Assembly (NCBI RefSeq): GCF_051233685.1
Contig: NZ_JBAMMY010000286.1
Coordinates: forward strand, 1 to 47,078
Direction: 5' to 3'
Source: RPRI01 sp051233685
GTDB lineage: Bacteria > Desulfobacterota > Desulfobacteria > Desulfobacterales > RPRI01
Length of the DNA: 47,078 nucleotides
Part shown: in pieces, positions 15,586 to 25,200 of the stretch
Layout of the letters: each line of letters starts with the position of its first letter
Position numbering within the stretch: the first letter of the stretch is position 1
Made by a program: the position numbers and the translations under genes
Notes under the pieces: generated by a model
The model's database searches: none
Told to the model about the DNA's origin: nothing
Seen by the model: only the letters and a program-made list of their open reading frames with translations

Positions 15586-18000
15586 ATGGGCGAAACCGAC
15601 AAAGATGACCTGATAAAAATGATCGATGAGGATGAAAACGATACAAACTTTCCTGAAATTATGCCGCTTATGCCGGTACGTGATGTCGTTATTTTTACCG
15701 ACATGCTTCTTCCGCTTTTTGTAGGCAGGGAAAAGTCGGTCAGAGCTGTGGAGGAAGCGGTTAGGGAAGACGGCTTTTTGCTGCTTGTGACCCAGAAAGA
15801 CCCGAATATCGAAAATCCCGGTCAGGATGAAATGTTTCGCATTGGTACTGTAAGTAAGGTGCTACGAATGCTGAAGCTTCCCGATGGCCGTGTTAAAGCG
15901 CTTGTGCAAGGTATAGCAAAAGCTAAAATATTGGATTTTGTCAGGCGAAAATCGGTTTATCGTGTAAAGATTGAAAGGATCATAGAGCTGCCTCTAAAGG
16001 AAATTTCTATTGAAATTCAGGCATTGATGAGAATCGTACGCGAAAATTCGGAAAAGATAATGGCTTTTCGTGGAGAACTTACAGGTGATGTTGGTTCTAT
16101 TCTGGAAGGAATTAATGATCCGGGAAAGCTTGCAGATCTGGTTGCGTCAAGCTTAAGGCTAAAAATCGAAGAATCCCAGCAGTTGCTTGAAATTATTGAT
16201 CCGGTTAAACGCCTTAAGAAAGTAAATGAGCTTTTGTCGAAAGAAGTTCAGCTTTCCGCCATGCAGGCCAAGATACAGTCCGACGTGAAAGAGGAGATAT
16301 CAAAAAGCCAGCGTGATTACTATCTCAGAGAGCAGATGAGAGCTATCAACAAGGAGCTTGGTGATAATGACGAAAGAAGCCAGGAGCTAAGTTCGTACAG
16401 AAAAAAAATAAAACGCTGTAAAATGTCCAAAGAGGCTGAACAAGAGGCTGAGAAGCAGCTCAAAAGGCTTGAAATGATGCATGCCGATTCTGCGGAAGCT
16501 TCTGTAATAAGAACTTATCTTGACTGGCTTGTCGAGTTGCCCTGGAGCAAATCAACAAAGGATGTTATCAATATCAAACACGCCAAAAAAGTTTTGGATA
16601 CGGATCACTACGGGCTTGATAATATTAAGGACAGGATACTGGAATACTTAAGCGTTCGAAAGCTTAATCTGAAAATGAAGGGCCCGATTTTATGCTTTGT
16701 CGGTCCTCCCGGTGTGGGGAAAACTTCTCTTGGAAAAGCTATAGCGACCGCAATGAAACGAAAATTTGTCAGGATATCTCTTGGCGGAATAAGGGATGAG
16801 GCTGAAATAAGGGGGCACAGGCGTACATATATTGGTGCACTTCCCGGACGTATTTTAAATGGTTTGAAACAGTGCGGTACAAACAACCCTGTTTTTATGA
16901 TGGATGAAATCGATAAAGTCGGCGCAGATTTTCGCGGTGATCCTTCAGCTGCACTTTTGGAAGCCCTTGATCCGGAGCAGAATTTTGCTTTCAGCGATCA
17001 TTATCTTAATCTTGCTTTTGATCTTTCAAAGGTAATGTTTGTTCTTACCGCAAACTTAACGGATACTATCCCTTCCGCTCTTTTAGACAGGATGGAAGTA
17101 ATTAATCTTTCAGGGTATACTTCGGAAGAAAAGAAAATAATTGCGGAAACCTTTCTTTTTCCCCGCCAGATAAAAGAAAATGGCATAAGCACTAAGAAGT
17201 TATCAATCAGTTCGGAGGCTATGCAGCAGATTATTACAGAATACACATCAGAAGCCGGACTGAGGAATCTTGAAAGAGAAATAGGTACTATCTGCCGTAA
17301 AGTAGCAAGAAAGATAGCAGAAGGCGAAAAGGGTACTTTTCATATTTCCAAAAAAAATCTTCAGAAATTTCTTGGTGTTCCAAAGTTTATACCTGAAATG
17401 GACCAGGAGGACAGCCAAATCGGTCTTTCCACAGGCCTTGCATGGACACAGGTTGGAGGAGAAGTCCTTTATGTTGAAGCTGCATTGTTTGTAGGAAAAG
17501 GAGAGCTGATAATTACCGGGCAGCTTGGTGAAGTAATGCAGGAATCTGCAAGGGCTGCTGTAAGTTATGCAAGGGCCAATCTTTCTCTGTTCGGTCTTGA
17601 AGAAAACATTTTTGACAATACCGATGTTCATATACATGTTCCGGCAGGAGCAATTCCCAAAGACGGACCGTCTGCAGGCATTGCAATGGCTACAGCTCTT
17701 ATTTCGGTTCTTATCAATAAACCGGTTAATAAATTTGTGGCAATGACCGGTGAAATTACCCTTAGAGGAAGAGTTCTTCCGATAGGAGGTCTTAAGGAAA
17801 AAGCGCTTGGTGCACTAAGAGCCGGAATAAAAACGATAATTATTCCTGAAAAAAATATTAAAGATCTTACAGAGATACCTCAAAATGTAAAGCGCAAGAT
17901 CAAATTTGTCACTGTAAAGCAGATGAATGATGTCCTTCCGTTAGCTATCGAAGGTTTTAATGCGGATGATTTGCAGCATAAAAAGAATAAAAAAGCATAA
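15586..18000 (+). CDS. lon: ATP-dependent Lon protease
   Basis: An 804-residue cytoplasmic AAA+ serine protease, full length for LonA. The N-terminal substrate-binding domain begins at PLMPVRDVVIF. Walker A is GPPGVGKTS (about 372-380) and Walker B is PVFMMDEID (about 435-443). The Ser-Lys protease dyad is Ser in PKDGPSAGIA (about 696) and Lys in GGLKEKALGA (about 739). The AGGAG ribosome site has ideal spacing. The C-terminal lysine-rich tail (LQHKKNKKA) is ordinary for the family. Confidence 0.98.
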   Translation: MGETDKDDLIKMIDEDENDTNFPEIMPLMPVRDVVIFTDMLLPLFVGREKSVRAVEEAVREDGFLLLVTQKDPNIENPGQDEMFRIGTVSKVLRMLKLPDGRVKALVQGIAKAKILDFVRRKSVYRVKIERIIELPLKEISIEIQALMRIVRENSEKIMAFRGELTGDVGSILEGINDPGKLADLVASSLRLKIEESQQLLEIIDPVKRLKKVNELLSKEVQLSAMQAKIQSDVKEEISKSQRDYYLREQMRAINKELGDNDERSQELSSYRKKIKRCKMSKEAEQEAEKQLKRLEMMHADSAEASVIRTYLDWLVELPWSKSTKDVINIKHAKKVLDTDHYGLDNIKDRILEYLSVRKLNLKMKGPILCFVGPPGVGKTSLGKAIATAMKRKFVRISLGGIRDEAEIRGHRRTYIGALPGRILNGLKQCGTNNPVFMMDEIDKVGADFRGDPSAALLEALDPEQNFAFSDHYLNLAFDLSKVMFVLTANLTDTIPSALLDRMEVINLSGYTSEEKKIIAETFLFPRQIKENGISTKKLSISSEAMQQIITEYTSEAGLRNLEREIGTICRKVARKIAEGEKGTFHISKKNLQKFLGVPKFIPEMDQEDSQIGLSTGLAWTQVGGEVLYVEAALFVGKGELIITGQLGEVMQESARAAVSYARANLSLFGLEENIFDNTDVHIHVPAGAIPKDGPSAGIAMATALISVLINKPVNKFVAMTGEITLRGRVLPIGGLKEKALGALRAGIKTIIIPEKNIKDLTEIPQNVKRKIKFVTVKQMNDVLPLAIEGFNADDLQHKKNKKA

Positions 18001-18030
18001 TTATAAAATTATATACCCTGATAGCTGATA

Positions 18031-18714
18031 ATGAAAATACTTGCTGTTGATACGGCTTCCAGATACTGTGGTGTTGCGATTGTTGATAATAATAATCTTC
18101 TCTCGGAGCTTTTTAATGGAAAACAGGAGACTCATTCAAAACATCTTATGACTATGATAAGGGAGGCCCTTGAAATCTCCGGTTTAACTCCGCATGATTT
18201 GGATGGGTTTTCCGTTACAAGAGGGCCGGGTAGTTTTACGGGACTTCGTATAGGTATAAGTTGTGTAAAAGGTCTTGCCGAAGCAATTAAAAAACCTGTG
18301 GCTGTTATATCAACCCTTGATGCTCTTGCTGAACAGCTGCCCGAAACTGATTATCTGATATGTATTATGACAGATGCACGAAAGGGCGAAGTATACTTTT
18401 CACGTTACAGGTTTGCAGATGGGATTATAAAAAAAGAAACCGGGGAAAAAAATTTTATTCCGGAAATGGCAATAGATAATATAAATGAACCTTGCATATT
18501 TGTCGGAGACGGAGTTTGCTTATATAAAAACATCATAGAAGGCAAGCTTGAAGATCTGGTTCATTTTATGCCCGATGAATTTAATATTATTAAAGCTTCT
18601 ACGGTAGGATTTCTGGGTATTAAGAAATTTTGCAATAATGATATTGAAGATGCCGGATTGATTGTTCCGTATTATATCAGAAAATCGGATATAAGTAAAA
18701 AGGTTCAAGGTTAA
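18031..18714 (+). CDS. tsaB: tRNA threonylcarbamoyladenosine biosynthesis protein TsaB
   Basis: A 227-residue ASKHA-fold partner of TsaD in the t6A-modification complex. It shows the N-terminal MKILAVDTASRYCGVAI and the signature GPGSFTGLRIGI (about 69-80). It uses the product of TsaC (12847). The last codons (KVQG and the TAA stop) are themselves part of a heptad repeat array that starts at 18700, so the repeat has replaced the original gene end. The array continues into the spacer. No strong Shine-Dalgarno is seen; the gene follows lon by 30 bp and is probably cotranscribed. Confidence 0.93.
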   Translation: MKILAVDTASRYCGVAIVDNNNLLSELFNGKQETHSKHLMTMIREALEISGLTPHDLDGFSVTRGPGSFTGLRIGISCVKGLAEAIKKPVAVISTLDALAEQLPETDYLICIMTDARKGEVYFSRYRFADGIIKKETGEKNFIPEMAIDNINEPCIFVGDGVCLYKNIIEGKLEDLVHFMPDEFNIIKASTVGFLGIKKFCNNDIEDAGLIVPYYIRKSDISKKVQG

Positions 18715-18910
18715 AGGTTAAAGGTTCAAGGTTCAAGGTTAAAGGTGCAAGGTTAAAGGTTGGAGGAGAATGAAGGGAAGTTGATAAGTTGATAAGCTCA
18801 TAAGCTGATAAGTTCATAAGTTGATAAGCGAGTAAGGTGCAAGGTTAAAGGTGCAAGGTTAAAGGTGCAAGGTTAAAGGTTAAAGGTTCAAGGTTAAAGG
18901 TGCAAGGTTA
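18700..18910. repeat. Large heptad/octamer tandem repeat array
   Basis: Nine in-phase heptads (AAGGTTC/AAGGTTA/AAGGTGC) at 18700-18762, then a separate block of seven octamers (TTGATAAG, CTCATAAG, CTGATAAG and variants) at 18781-18836, then eleven more heptads at 18834-18910. The first units encode the TsaB C-terminus. No palindromic partner is seen here. This is the largest of several heptad arrays in the window and fills the tsaB-ileS spacer. Confidence 0.9.
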
Positions 18911-19003
18911 AAGCAGAAAGAAGGAAAGGGATCAGGGGTCGGGGGTCAGGGATCAATAGGGCAGGGCAGGGGAAATGACAATAGCTTTTTGATTTCAATT
19001 GCC

Positions 19004-19032
19004 TTGACAGATAAATGCTTTGCTAATACAAG
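19004..19032 (+). promoter_or_regulatory. Candidate sigma-70 promoter of ileS
   Basis: A perfect TTGACA at 19004-19009 and TACAAG at 19027-19032 (4 of 6 to consensus), spaced by 17 bp, lie between the repeat array and ileS. This gives a leader of about 120 nt. Confidence 0.4.
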
Positions 19033-19157
19033 GTATTAACTTTTTTAAAGCGATAGTTTGAAAAAACTAAATTTACTTCAATCTGCGGGAGAGGGAAAAT
19101 ATTTTTTGCGAAACCGTCGGGATTGATTTTATATATTATATGATTTTGGAGGAACGG

Positions 19158-21986
19158 ATGGAGTATAAAAAGACACTAAATCTTCCTGTTACCGATTTTG
19201 CCATGAAAGCAGATCTGGCAAAACGGGAACCCATTATATTAAAGGAATGGGAAGATAATGATTTGTATAACAAGATAAGGGTTGCTTCAAAAGACAGGGA
19301 ACTTTTTATTTTGCATGACGGCCCTCCTTATGCAAATGGAAATATCCATATTGGAACCGCATTAAATAAAATATTAAAGGATATTATAGTTCGCAGCAGG
19401 CAGATGGCGAATTTTAACGCCGTATATGTGCCGGGTTGGGACTGCCACGGACTTCCCATAGAACATAATGTCGACAAAGAACTGGGCTCCGAAGCGAAAA
19501 AATATTCCCAGTCCCGGATAAGAAAGCTTTGCAGGCAGTATGCAGAAAAATATGTTAATATTCAGCGTGAGGAATTCAAAAGACTTGGGGTTCTGGCCGA
19601 ATGGGATAACCCATATTTAACAATGGCCTATGAATATGAGGCAATAATCGCCAGAGAATGTATCAAATTCGGTCTGGAAGGAAGCCTCTTTAGAAGCAAA
19701 AAACCTATACACTGGTGTTGCAGCTGCAAAACCGCGCTTGCAGAAGCCGAAATAGAATATGAGGATGAAAAATCCCCTTCCGTATTTGTTAAGTTTTTGC
19801 TTTCAGATGATGTTTCAAAAGAAATTCCCGAGCTTTCCGGCAAAAAAACATATGTTGTTATCTGGACAACTACTCCATGGACAATTCCGGCAAACCTTGC
19901 GGTGGCTCTTCATCCTGATTTCAAATATGTTGCAATAGAAACAGGAAACAATGAAGTGTTTATTATAGCTTCCGATCTTGCGGAAAAGTGCATGAAAATT
20001 TTTAGCATTCCGGATTATTCAATTCTTTGCGAAATAACAGCTAAACAACTTGAGAAAAAACATTGTTTGCATCCTTTATATAACAGGGAATCGCTTATAA
20101 TACTTGGCACTCATGTTACTCTTGATGCCGGAACAGGTTGTGTTCACACGGCTCCCGGTCATGGACGGGAAGACTATGAAGTGGGGCTTTCATATGGTCT
20201 TGACACCTATTCTCCTGTTGATGATAACGGCTGTTTTACAGATGATGTGGAATTTTTTAAGGGCAAGTTTGTTTTTAAGGCAAACAGCGATATCGTATCA
20301 AAGCTTAAAGATTCCGGTTCTCTTGTCGCAGAGGAAAATATCTCACATTCTTATCCTCATTGCTGGCGTTGTAAAAAACCGGTTATTTTCCGAGCGACTC
20401 CTCAGTGGTTTATTTCCATGGATAAAACGGGTCTTCGGAAAAAATCTCTTGAAGAAATCGACCGGGTAAAGTGGGTACCTGACTGGGGAAGAGAAAGAAT
20501 TTACGGGATGATTGAAAACAGACCGGACTGGTGCGTTTCAAGACAGCGTGCATGGGGTGTTCCCATTGCTGTTTTTTTCTGTGAAAAATGTGATACTCTT
20601 CATATCAATCAAAAACTTGCCGATCATTTGTTTGAGCTTTTCAAAGAACACGGCGCAGATATCTGGTTTGAAAAAGAAGCCGCAGAGCTTGTTCCCGAAG
20701 GAAGTATTTGCAGTAAATGCGGAAGCAATACTTTCAGAAAGGAGACAGATATTCTTGATGTTTGGTTTGACTCAGGGGTAAGTCATGCCGCCGTACTTGA
20801 ACAGCGCCCTTATCTTAAGTGGCCTGCCGATCTTTACCTTGAAGGAAGCGATCAGCACAGAGGATGGTTTCACAGTTCTCTTTTAACTGCGGTCGGGACA
20901 AGGGGAAAGGCTCCGTACAAGTCGGTTTTAACCCATGGATTTGTAGTCGATGCAGATGGGAAAAAGATGTCAAAATCTCTTGGCAATGTGATTGCTCCCA
21001 AGAAAGTTATAGATAAATATGGCGCCGAAATTCTAAGACTCTGGGTTTCTGCTTCGGATTACAGGGATGATATCAGAATTTCGGATAATATACTCAAGCA
21101 ATTAAGCGATGCCTACAGAAGAATAAGAAATACATGCAGGTTCATGCTTGGAAATTTATATGATTTTGATCCTGCAAAAGACAAAGTCTCATATGATTTG
21201 ATGCCTGAAATTGACAGGTATGCTCTTTTCAGGCTTTCCGAACTTACGGAAAAAACTGCCAGGGCCTATGATTTATATGAATTTCATACAATTTATCACA
21301 GCCTTTATAATTACTGCACAACCGATCTGTCGGCTTTTTATCTCGATATTTTAAAAGACAGGCTATATACTTCATTTCCCGAATCATTGGAGAGAAGAAG
21401 TGCGCAAACCGTTATGTATTTAATACTTGATTCGATTACAAGGATTATGGCTCCGATTCTTCCGTTTACTTCCGAAGATATATGGAAAGCCATGTCTGAA
21501 TACAAAGGAAAGGAAGAAAACGTTCATCTTGCCCTTTTGCCTGCTGTTTCAAAACAATGGAAAGATACGGTAATTGCAGAAAATTGGAAAAAAATTATTG
21601 AAGTGCGTGGTGAGGTTACCAGGGTGCTCGAAGAAGCAAGAGCAAAAAAAATAATAGGTCATTCACTCAATGCTTCCGTTAAAATATATGCACAGGGTGA
21701 TCTTTTTGATCTTCTAAGCAGATATGCGGATGACTTAAAAACCATATTTATCACTTCAAATGTTTTTCTGATAAAAGATGAAAAACCTGATGGAGCTACA
21801 AAAAGCCGAGAGATAGAAGGGCTTTATATTTCAGCCGAACCTGCTCCTGGTGAAAAGTGTGAAAGATGCTGGATTTACGATATGACAGTAGGCACAGGCA
21901 CTAATGAACCTGGTATCTGCAGCAGGTGTCAAAAAGTGCTGAACCGGATAGCAGATGCCGGGGAGCAAATAGCGAATAAGGAATAA
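19158..21986 (+). CDS. ileS: Isoleucyl-tRNA synthetase
   Basis: Class I synthetase of 942 residues. The HIGH-type motif lies in PPYANGNIHIG (about 56-66), the CP1 editing domain includes WTTTPWTIPANLAVALHPD, KMSKS is at about 603-607, and the C-terminal zinc motif (CERCW and CSRCQ) is present, as in the bacterial-type enzyme. I start it at the ATG at 19158, where GGAGG sits 5-9 nt upstream; an in-frame ATG at 19140 lacks a ribosome site. It heads a cluster with lspA and lgt. Confidence 0.98.
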   Translation: MEYKKTLNLPVTDFAMKADLAKREPIILKEWEDNDLYNKIRVASKDRELFILHDGPPYANGNIHIGTALNKILKDIIVRSRQMANFNAVYVPGWDCHGLPIEHNVDKELGSEAKKYSQSRIRKLCRQYAEKYVNIQREEFKRLGVLAEWDNPYLTMAYEYEAIIARECIKFGLEGSLFRSKKPIHWCCSCKTALAEAEIEYEDEKSPSVFVKFLLSDDVSKEIPELSGKKTYVVIWTTTPWTIPANLAVALHPDFKYVAIETGNNEVFIIASDLAEKCMKIFSIPDYSILCEITAKQLEKKHCLHPLYNRESLIILGTHVTLDAGTGCVHTAPGHGREDYEVGLSYGLDTYSPVDDNGCFTDDVEFFKGKFVFKANSDIVSKLKDSGSLVAEENISHSYPHCWRCKKPVIFRATPQWFISMDKTGLRKKSLEEIDRVKWVPDWGRERIYGMIENRPDWCVSRQRAWGVPIAVFFCEKCDTLHINQKLADHLFELFKEHGADIWFEKEAAELVPEGSICSKCGSNTFRKETDILDVWFDSGVSHAAVLEQRPYLKWPADLYLEGSDQHRGWFHSSLLTAVGTRGKAPYKSVLTHGFVVDADGKKMSKSLGNVIAPKKVIDKYGAEILRLWVSASDYRDDIRISDNILKQLSDAYRRIRNTCRFMLGNLYDFDPAKDKVSYDLMPEIDRYALFRLSELTEKTARAYDLYEFHTIYHSLYNYCTTDLSAFYLDILKDRLYTSFPESLERRSAQTVMYLILDSITRIMAPILPFTSEDIWKAMSEYKGKEENVHLALLPAVSKQWKDTVIAENWKKIIEVRGEVTRVLEEARAKKIIGHSLNASVKIYAQGDLFDLLSRYADDLKTIFITSNVFLIKDEKPDGATKSREIEGLYISAEPAPGEKCERCWIYDMTVGTGTNEPGICSRCQKVLNRIADAGEQIANKE

Positions 21987-22546
21987 TGAACGGCGAATTT
22001 CGGAAAGCGGATCTATTCGATGTGCGCTTCGCGGAAATAGGTAAAAAATCAGAGGTGAGATTGTTTGAAAATAAATATTTAAAACTTATATTTATTGCTG
22101 GAATTGTGATCCTGCTTGATCAGGCGACAAAGATCATTGTATTAAAATATATGCCGCTTTATCATTCCATTTCAATTATTCCGGGTTTTTTCAACCTTAC
22201 CCATATTCATAATCCCGGCGGAGCTTTCGGGTTTCTTGCCGGTCAGAGTCCCTTTGTAAGAAAACTGGCTTTTATTGTTGTTTCATTTCTTGCATTATGC
22301 TTCATTTTATACTTTTACCGGGTTACACCAAGAAAATATCCAATGCTTGCAACTGCTCTTGCCTTGATCTTTGGGGGAGCCGCAGGAAATCTGGTAGATA
22401 GAATCCGTTTCGGGAAAGTTGTTGATTTTCTCGATATCTATATAAGAAATCTGCACTGGCCTGCTTTTAATATTGCAGACAGCGCTATTTCCATCGGGAT
22501 GTGTATATTGCTGTTTCATATACTGTTAAAAAAAATGCCGGACTGA
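21986..22546 (+). CDS. lspA: Lipoprotein signal peptidase (signal peptidase II)
   Basis: A four-helix inner-membrane aspartyl protease that removes the signal peptide of prolipoproteins. The catalytic aspartates are in GNLVDRIRFGKVVDFLD (first Asp) and FNIADSAISIG (second Asp). Its ATG overlaps the ileS stop by one base, with AAGGA upstream. This adds a charged N-terminal extension of about 25 residues before the first membrane helix, so a TTG start at about 22060, after GAGGTGA, is an alternative. With lgt just downstream, two lipoprotein-processing steps are adjacent. Confidence 0.94.
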   Translation: MNGEFRKADLFDVRFAEIGKKSEVRLFENKYLKLIFIAGIVILLDQATKIIVLKYMPLYHSISIIPGFFNLTHIHNPGGAFGFLAGQSPFVRKLAFIVVSFLALCFILYFYRVTPRKYPMLATALALIFGGAAGNLVDRIRFGKVVDFLDIYIRNLHWPAFNIADSAISIGMCILLFHILLKKMPD

Positions 22547-22642
22547 TTAACCGTTCAAGCTGTTAGAGGCGAATAGCGGGCATCTGATAGCGAAAATTAT
22601 TATTTGTTGTCCGCTGCTGCTCTATCCTCAAAAGGAGATTAT

Positions 22643-23413
22643 ATGTATCCCATTCTCTTTAAAATAGGTCCTTTATCAATATATACTTATGGTTTTTTCA
22701 TCGCATTAGGCTTTCTTGCCGGAATATTTTATGCCGTTAAGGAAGCCAAAAGAGTGGGTGAAGACCCGGATATGATAATGGATCTTTGCTTTTACATTCT
22801 TATTTCCGCAATTATTGGTTCGCGTCTGTTTTATGTCGCAACAAATCCCAGGCTGTTTCTTGACAGTCCGCTTGAAATCTTTAAGGTATGGAATGGCGGA
22901 CTTGTTTTTTACGGTGGCTTTATCGCAGCTTTAATTACAGGAATTATCTATCTTAAAACAAAAAAAATTCCTGTCATGAAAACAATGGATATTCTTACTC
23001 CTTCAGTTGCTCTTGCGCATTTTTTCGGAAGAATAGGGTGCTTTTTTGCAGGTTGCTGTTATGGGAAATACTGTGAATTGCCTTGGGCCGTTACTTTCAA
23101 TAATCCTGATTCTCTTGCTCCTGCAGGTATTCCCATACATCCCACGCAACTATATTCAGCTATTAACAATTTGATTATATTCCTGTTTTTGGTGTTCTTC
23201 CGCAAACGGAAAAAATACGACGGGCAGGTTTTCTGGATTTACGTTTTAATATATGGAATAACAAGATCTGTTATAGAAATATTCAGAGCCGATTTCAGAG
23301 GTGGTTTTCTTTTTGGTATCTTTTCCGTTTCCCAGACTGTGGGAATCATCGCAGCTGTAATTTCAGCAATAATGCTTTTTATCTTAGGTAAGCGCGCTAA
23401 AAAAAAACAATAA
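22643..23413 (+). CDS. lgt: Prolipoprotein diacylglyceryl transferase
   Basis: A 256-residue polytopic inner-membrane enzyme that adds diacylglycerol to the lipobox cysteine. The Lgt signature is GRIGCFFAGCCYG (about 129-141), with the histidine of ALAHFFGR just before it. I begin at the ATG at 22643, because AGGAG precedes it with ideal spacing; an upstream in-frame start at 22604 would add a non-family leader. The stop codon lies inside the left arm of the palindromic repeat at 23410-23511. Confidence 0.95.
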   Translation: MYPILFKIGPLSIYTYGFFIALGFLAGIFYAVKEAKRVGEDPDMIMDLCFYILISAIIGSRLFYVATNPRLFLDSPLEIFKVWNGGLVFYGGFIAALITGIIYLKTKKIPVMKTMDILTPSVALAHFFGRIGCFFAGCCYGKYCELPWAVTFNNPDSLAPAGIPIHPTQLYSAINNLIIFLFLVFFRKRKKYDGQVFWIYVLIYGITRSVIEIFRADFRGGFLFGIFSVSQTVGIIAAVISAIMLFILGKRAKKKQ

Positions 23414-23511
23414 AGGGTTCATTGTTCAAAGGTTTAGAAGTTCACCGTTAAAATATAACCAATGAACTTTGGAACCTTGAACCTTGAACCTTGAACCTTG
23501 GGACCCTTTAT
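23410..23511. repeat. Palindromic heptad-repeat cassette between lgt and holA
   Basis: Four exact GAACCTT heptads (23472-23499) lie on the right arm of an inverted repeat whose ends ATAAAGGGT (23410-23418) and ACCCTTTAT (23503-23511) match over 9 bp. The same unit in opposite orientation is AAGGTTC, as in the tsaB-ileS array. It fills the whole lgt-holA spacer and reaches to within 4 bp of the likely holA start. Confidence 0.75.
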
Positions 23512-23515
23512 TTAT

Positions 23516-25000
23516 ATGCCTGAAATAAATTATAAAGAACTCAATAATCATATCAAAGACGCAAACCAAAACGGCTTTTCCCAAGTTTATCTTATACATG
23601 GAGAAGAGTTGCTTTATAAAACCGCATTTGAAGAGCTTTTAAATTCGTTGCTTCCTGCATCTTTATCAGGTTCATCTTTATTATCTGAAAGTCTGAATTA
23701 CGATGCAATTGAAGGGGTTAATGAAAATATATTCGATGCGGTCGAACGCGCTAACACTTTTTCTTTTATGCCCGGAAGAAAAGTAATAGCTTTTACCGAT
23801 TCGAATATATTCTATTCCAAAGACAGCCATGCAAGTCTTCTTGAAAAAGCCAAAGAATCATATGAAAAAAAAGATATGAAAAAAGCTTCTAAGTTTTTTA
23901 CGAGCATCATGTCTTTGCTTGGGCTTTCTTTTGATGACGTGGATAAAACAAACCGGAGTAAATCGTTAAAAATTGATGTTGCCGAATCGGACGATTCATG
24001 GATAGATGCTATAATAGCATATTGTCTGAACAATAATATCAGAGTATTGGAATCAATAGACAGTGCTTCTTTTTTTCTTAAAGCTATTGATAAGGGTTTT
24101 CCTGAAGGAAACCACCTGATAGTCACAGCACTGCTTGTTGATAAAAGATTGGTTCTTTATAAGGCTTTGAAAGAAAAAGGGGTTATAATCGATTGCCAGG
24201 TTCCTAAAGGTGATTCCAAAAACGAAAAGATAGTAAGGGAAAATATTATCCGGGAAAGGATGAATGAAATACTTACAAAAAGCGGCAAAACGATAGATAA
24301 TGATGCATATTCTGCAATGTATGAAAAAACCGGATTTGATCTGCGCGCTTTATTAAACAATCTTGAAAAGCTTATAAATTTTACGGATAAAAATAAAATA
24401 ACTGTAGAAGATGTTGAAAGCGTCTTAAAAAGAACAAAGCAGGATCCGATTTATGCATTGACAAACGCAGTATCCGGCAGAAACATCACTGATTCTTTGT
24501 TTTATCTCGATTCTCTTCTTTATGCCGGGATTCATCCTCTTCAGGCGCTTGCTGCAATAATAAACCAGATCAGAAAAATCATCTATATTAAAGGATTTAC
24601 AAAAAGTTCTTACAGCAAAGCCTGGGAAGCTTCCTTTTCATATCCTCGTTTTGTTTCCGTTACCAAGCCGGCTTTGGACAAGTATGAGGAAGAATTATCA
24701 AACCATATCGAATCATGGGACGGTTTTTTATCGGATGAGCAACATGCACAAATCAATAGTGATAAGAAGAAAAAAACTGCAAAAAAGAAAAGTAAACCAG
24801 GTACTGATCTTTTAATTGCGAAAAATTCAAAAAGCCCTTATCCTTTATGGGAGTTATTTAAAAAATCGGAATATTTCAGCATGGACGAACTCCTTTTTGC
24901 ATTTGAATGCCTGAGAAATGCCGACATGCACCTGAAATCTTCCGGTCAGAATCCTAAAACGGTGCTTGAAAATATTATTTTAAATATTTGCCGTCAATAA
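23516..25000 (+). CDS. holA: DNA polymerase III delta subunit (clamp loader)
   Basis: Clamp-loader delta subunit. The N-terminal region QVYLIHGEELLYKTAFEELL and the later FDLRALLNNLEKLINF and HPLQALAAIINQIRKIIYIKG segments match the family. At 494 residues it is clearly longer than the usual about 340. Extra material lies at about residues 110-170 (Lys/Ser-rich, SYEKKDMKKASKFF) and in a lysine-rich loop near 415-440 (KKKKTAKKKSKP). The ATG at 23516 is preferred over a TTG at 23498 inside the repeat. No clear ribosome site is left by the repeat. Confidence 0.88.
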   Translation: MPEINYKELNNHIKDANQNGFSQVYLIHGEELLYKTAFEELLNSLLPASLSGSSLLSESLNYDAIEGVNENIFDAVERANTFSFMPGRKVIAFTDSNIFYSKDSHASLLEKAKESYEKKDMKKASKFFTSIMSLLGLSFDDVDKTNRSKSLKIDVAESDDSWIDAIIAYCLNNNIRVLESIDSASFFLKAIDKGFPEGNHLIVTALLVDKRLVLYKALKEKGVIIDCQVPKGDSKNEKIVRENIIRERMNEILTKSGKTIDNDAYSAMYEKTGFDLRALLNNLEKLINFTDKNKITVEDVESVLKRTKQDPIYALTNAVSGRNITDSLFYLDSLLYAGIHPLQALAAIINQIRKIIYIKGFTKSSYSKAWEASFSYPRFVSVTKPALDKYEEELSNHIESWDGFLSDEQHAQINSDKKKKTAKKKSKPGTDLLIAKNSKSPYPLWELFKKSEYFSMDELLFAFECLRNADMHLKSSGQNPKTVLENIILNICRQ

Positions 25001-25002
25001 TC

Positions 25003-25159
25003 ATAGTTAGTGTCCGTCCAGAAATGGTAGATTGCGGCTCAGATCAAGGCCGCAGCTTTTTTGAAAACGCAGGCGTAATGGGCTTACGTCGAGTATTTCA
25101 AAAACGCGAGAACGCAGATATGTGTCGCAAGATGCCGTTTATGGATGGACAATAGTTAG
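25003..25159. mobile_element. MITE-like element with 8-bp target-site duplication
   Basis: The element spans 25011-25151 (141 bp). Its ends are 28-bp imperfect terminal inverted repeats, TGTCCGTCCAGAAATGG inward on the left and TGTCCATCCATAAACGG on the complement of the right; about 20 of 28 positions match. It is flanked by a perfect 8-bp direct repeat, ATAGTTAG, at 25003-25010 and 25152-25159. There is no ORF inside. This is the signature of a non-autonomous transposon insertion between holA and pyk. The transposase family supplying movement is unknown; 8-bp duplications occur in several IS families. Confidence 0.8.
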
Positions 25160-25200
25160 CATTAAATAACTTATAACGCCTAACACGGGTAATAGATATC

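Noticed and set aside
18700..18910. CRISPR array
   Set aside because: Units are contiguous 7- or 8-mers without spacers, and no cas genes are nearby.
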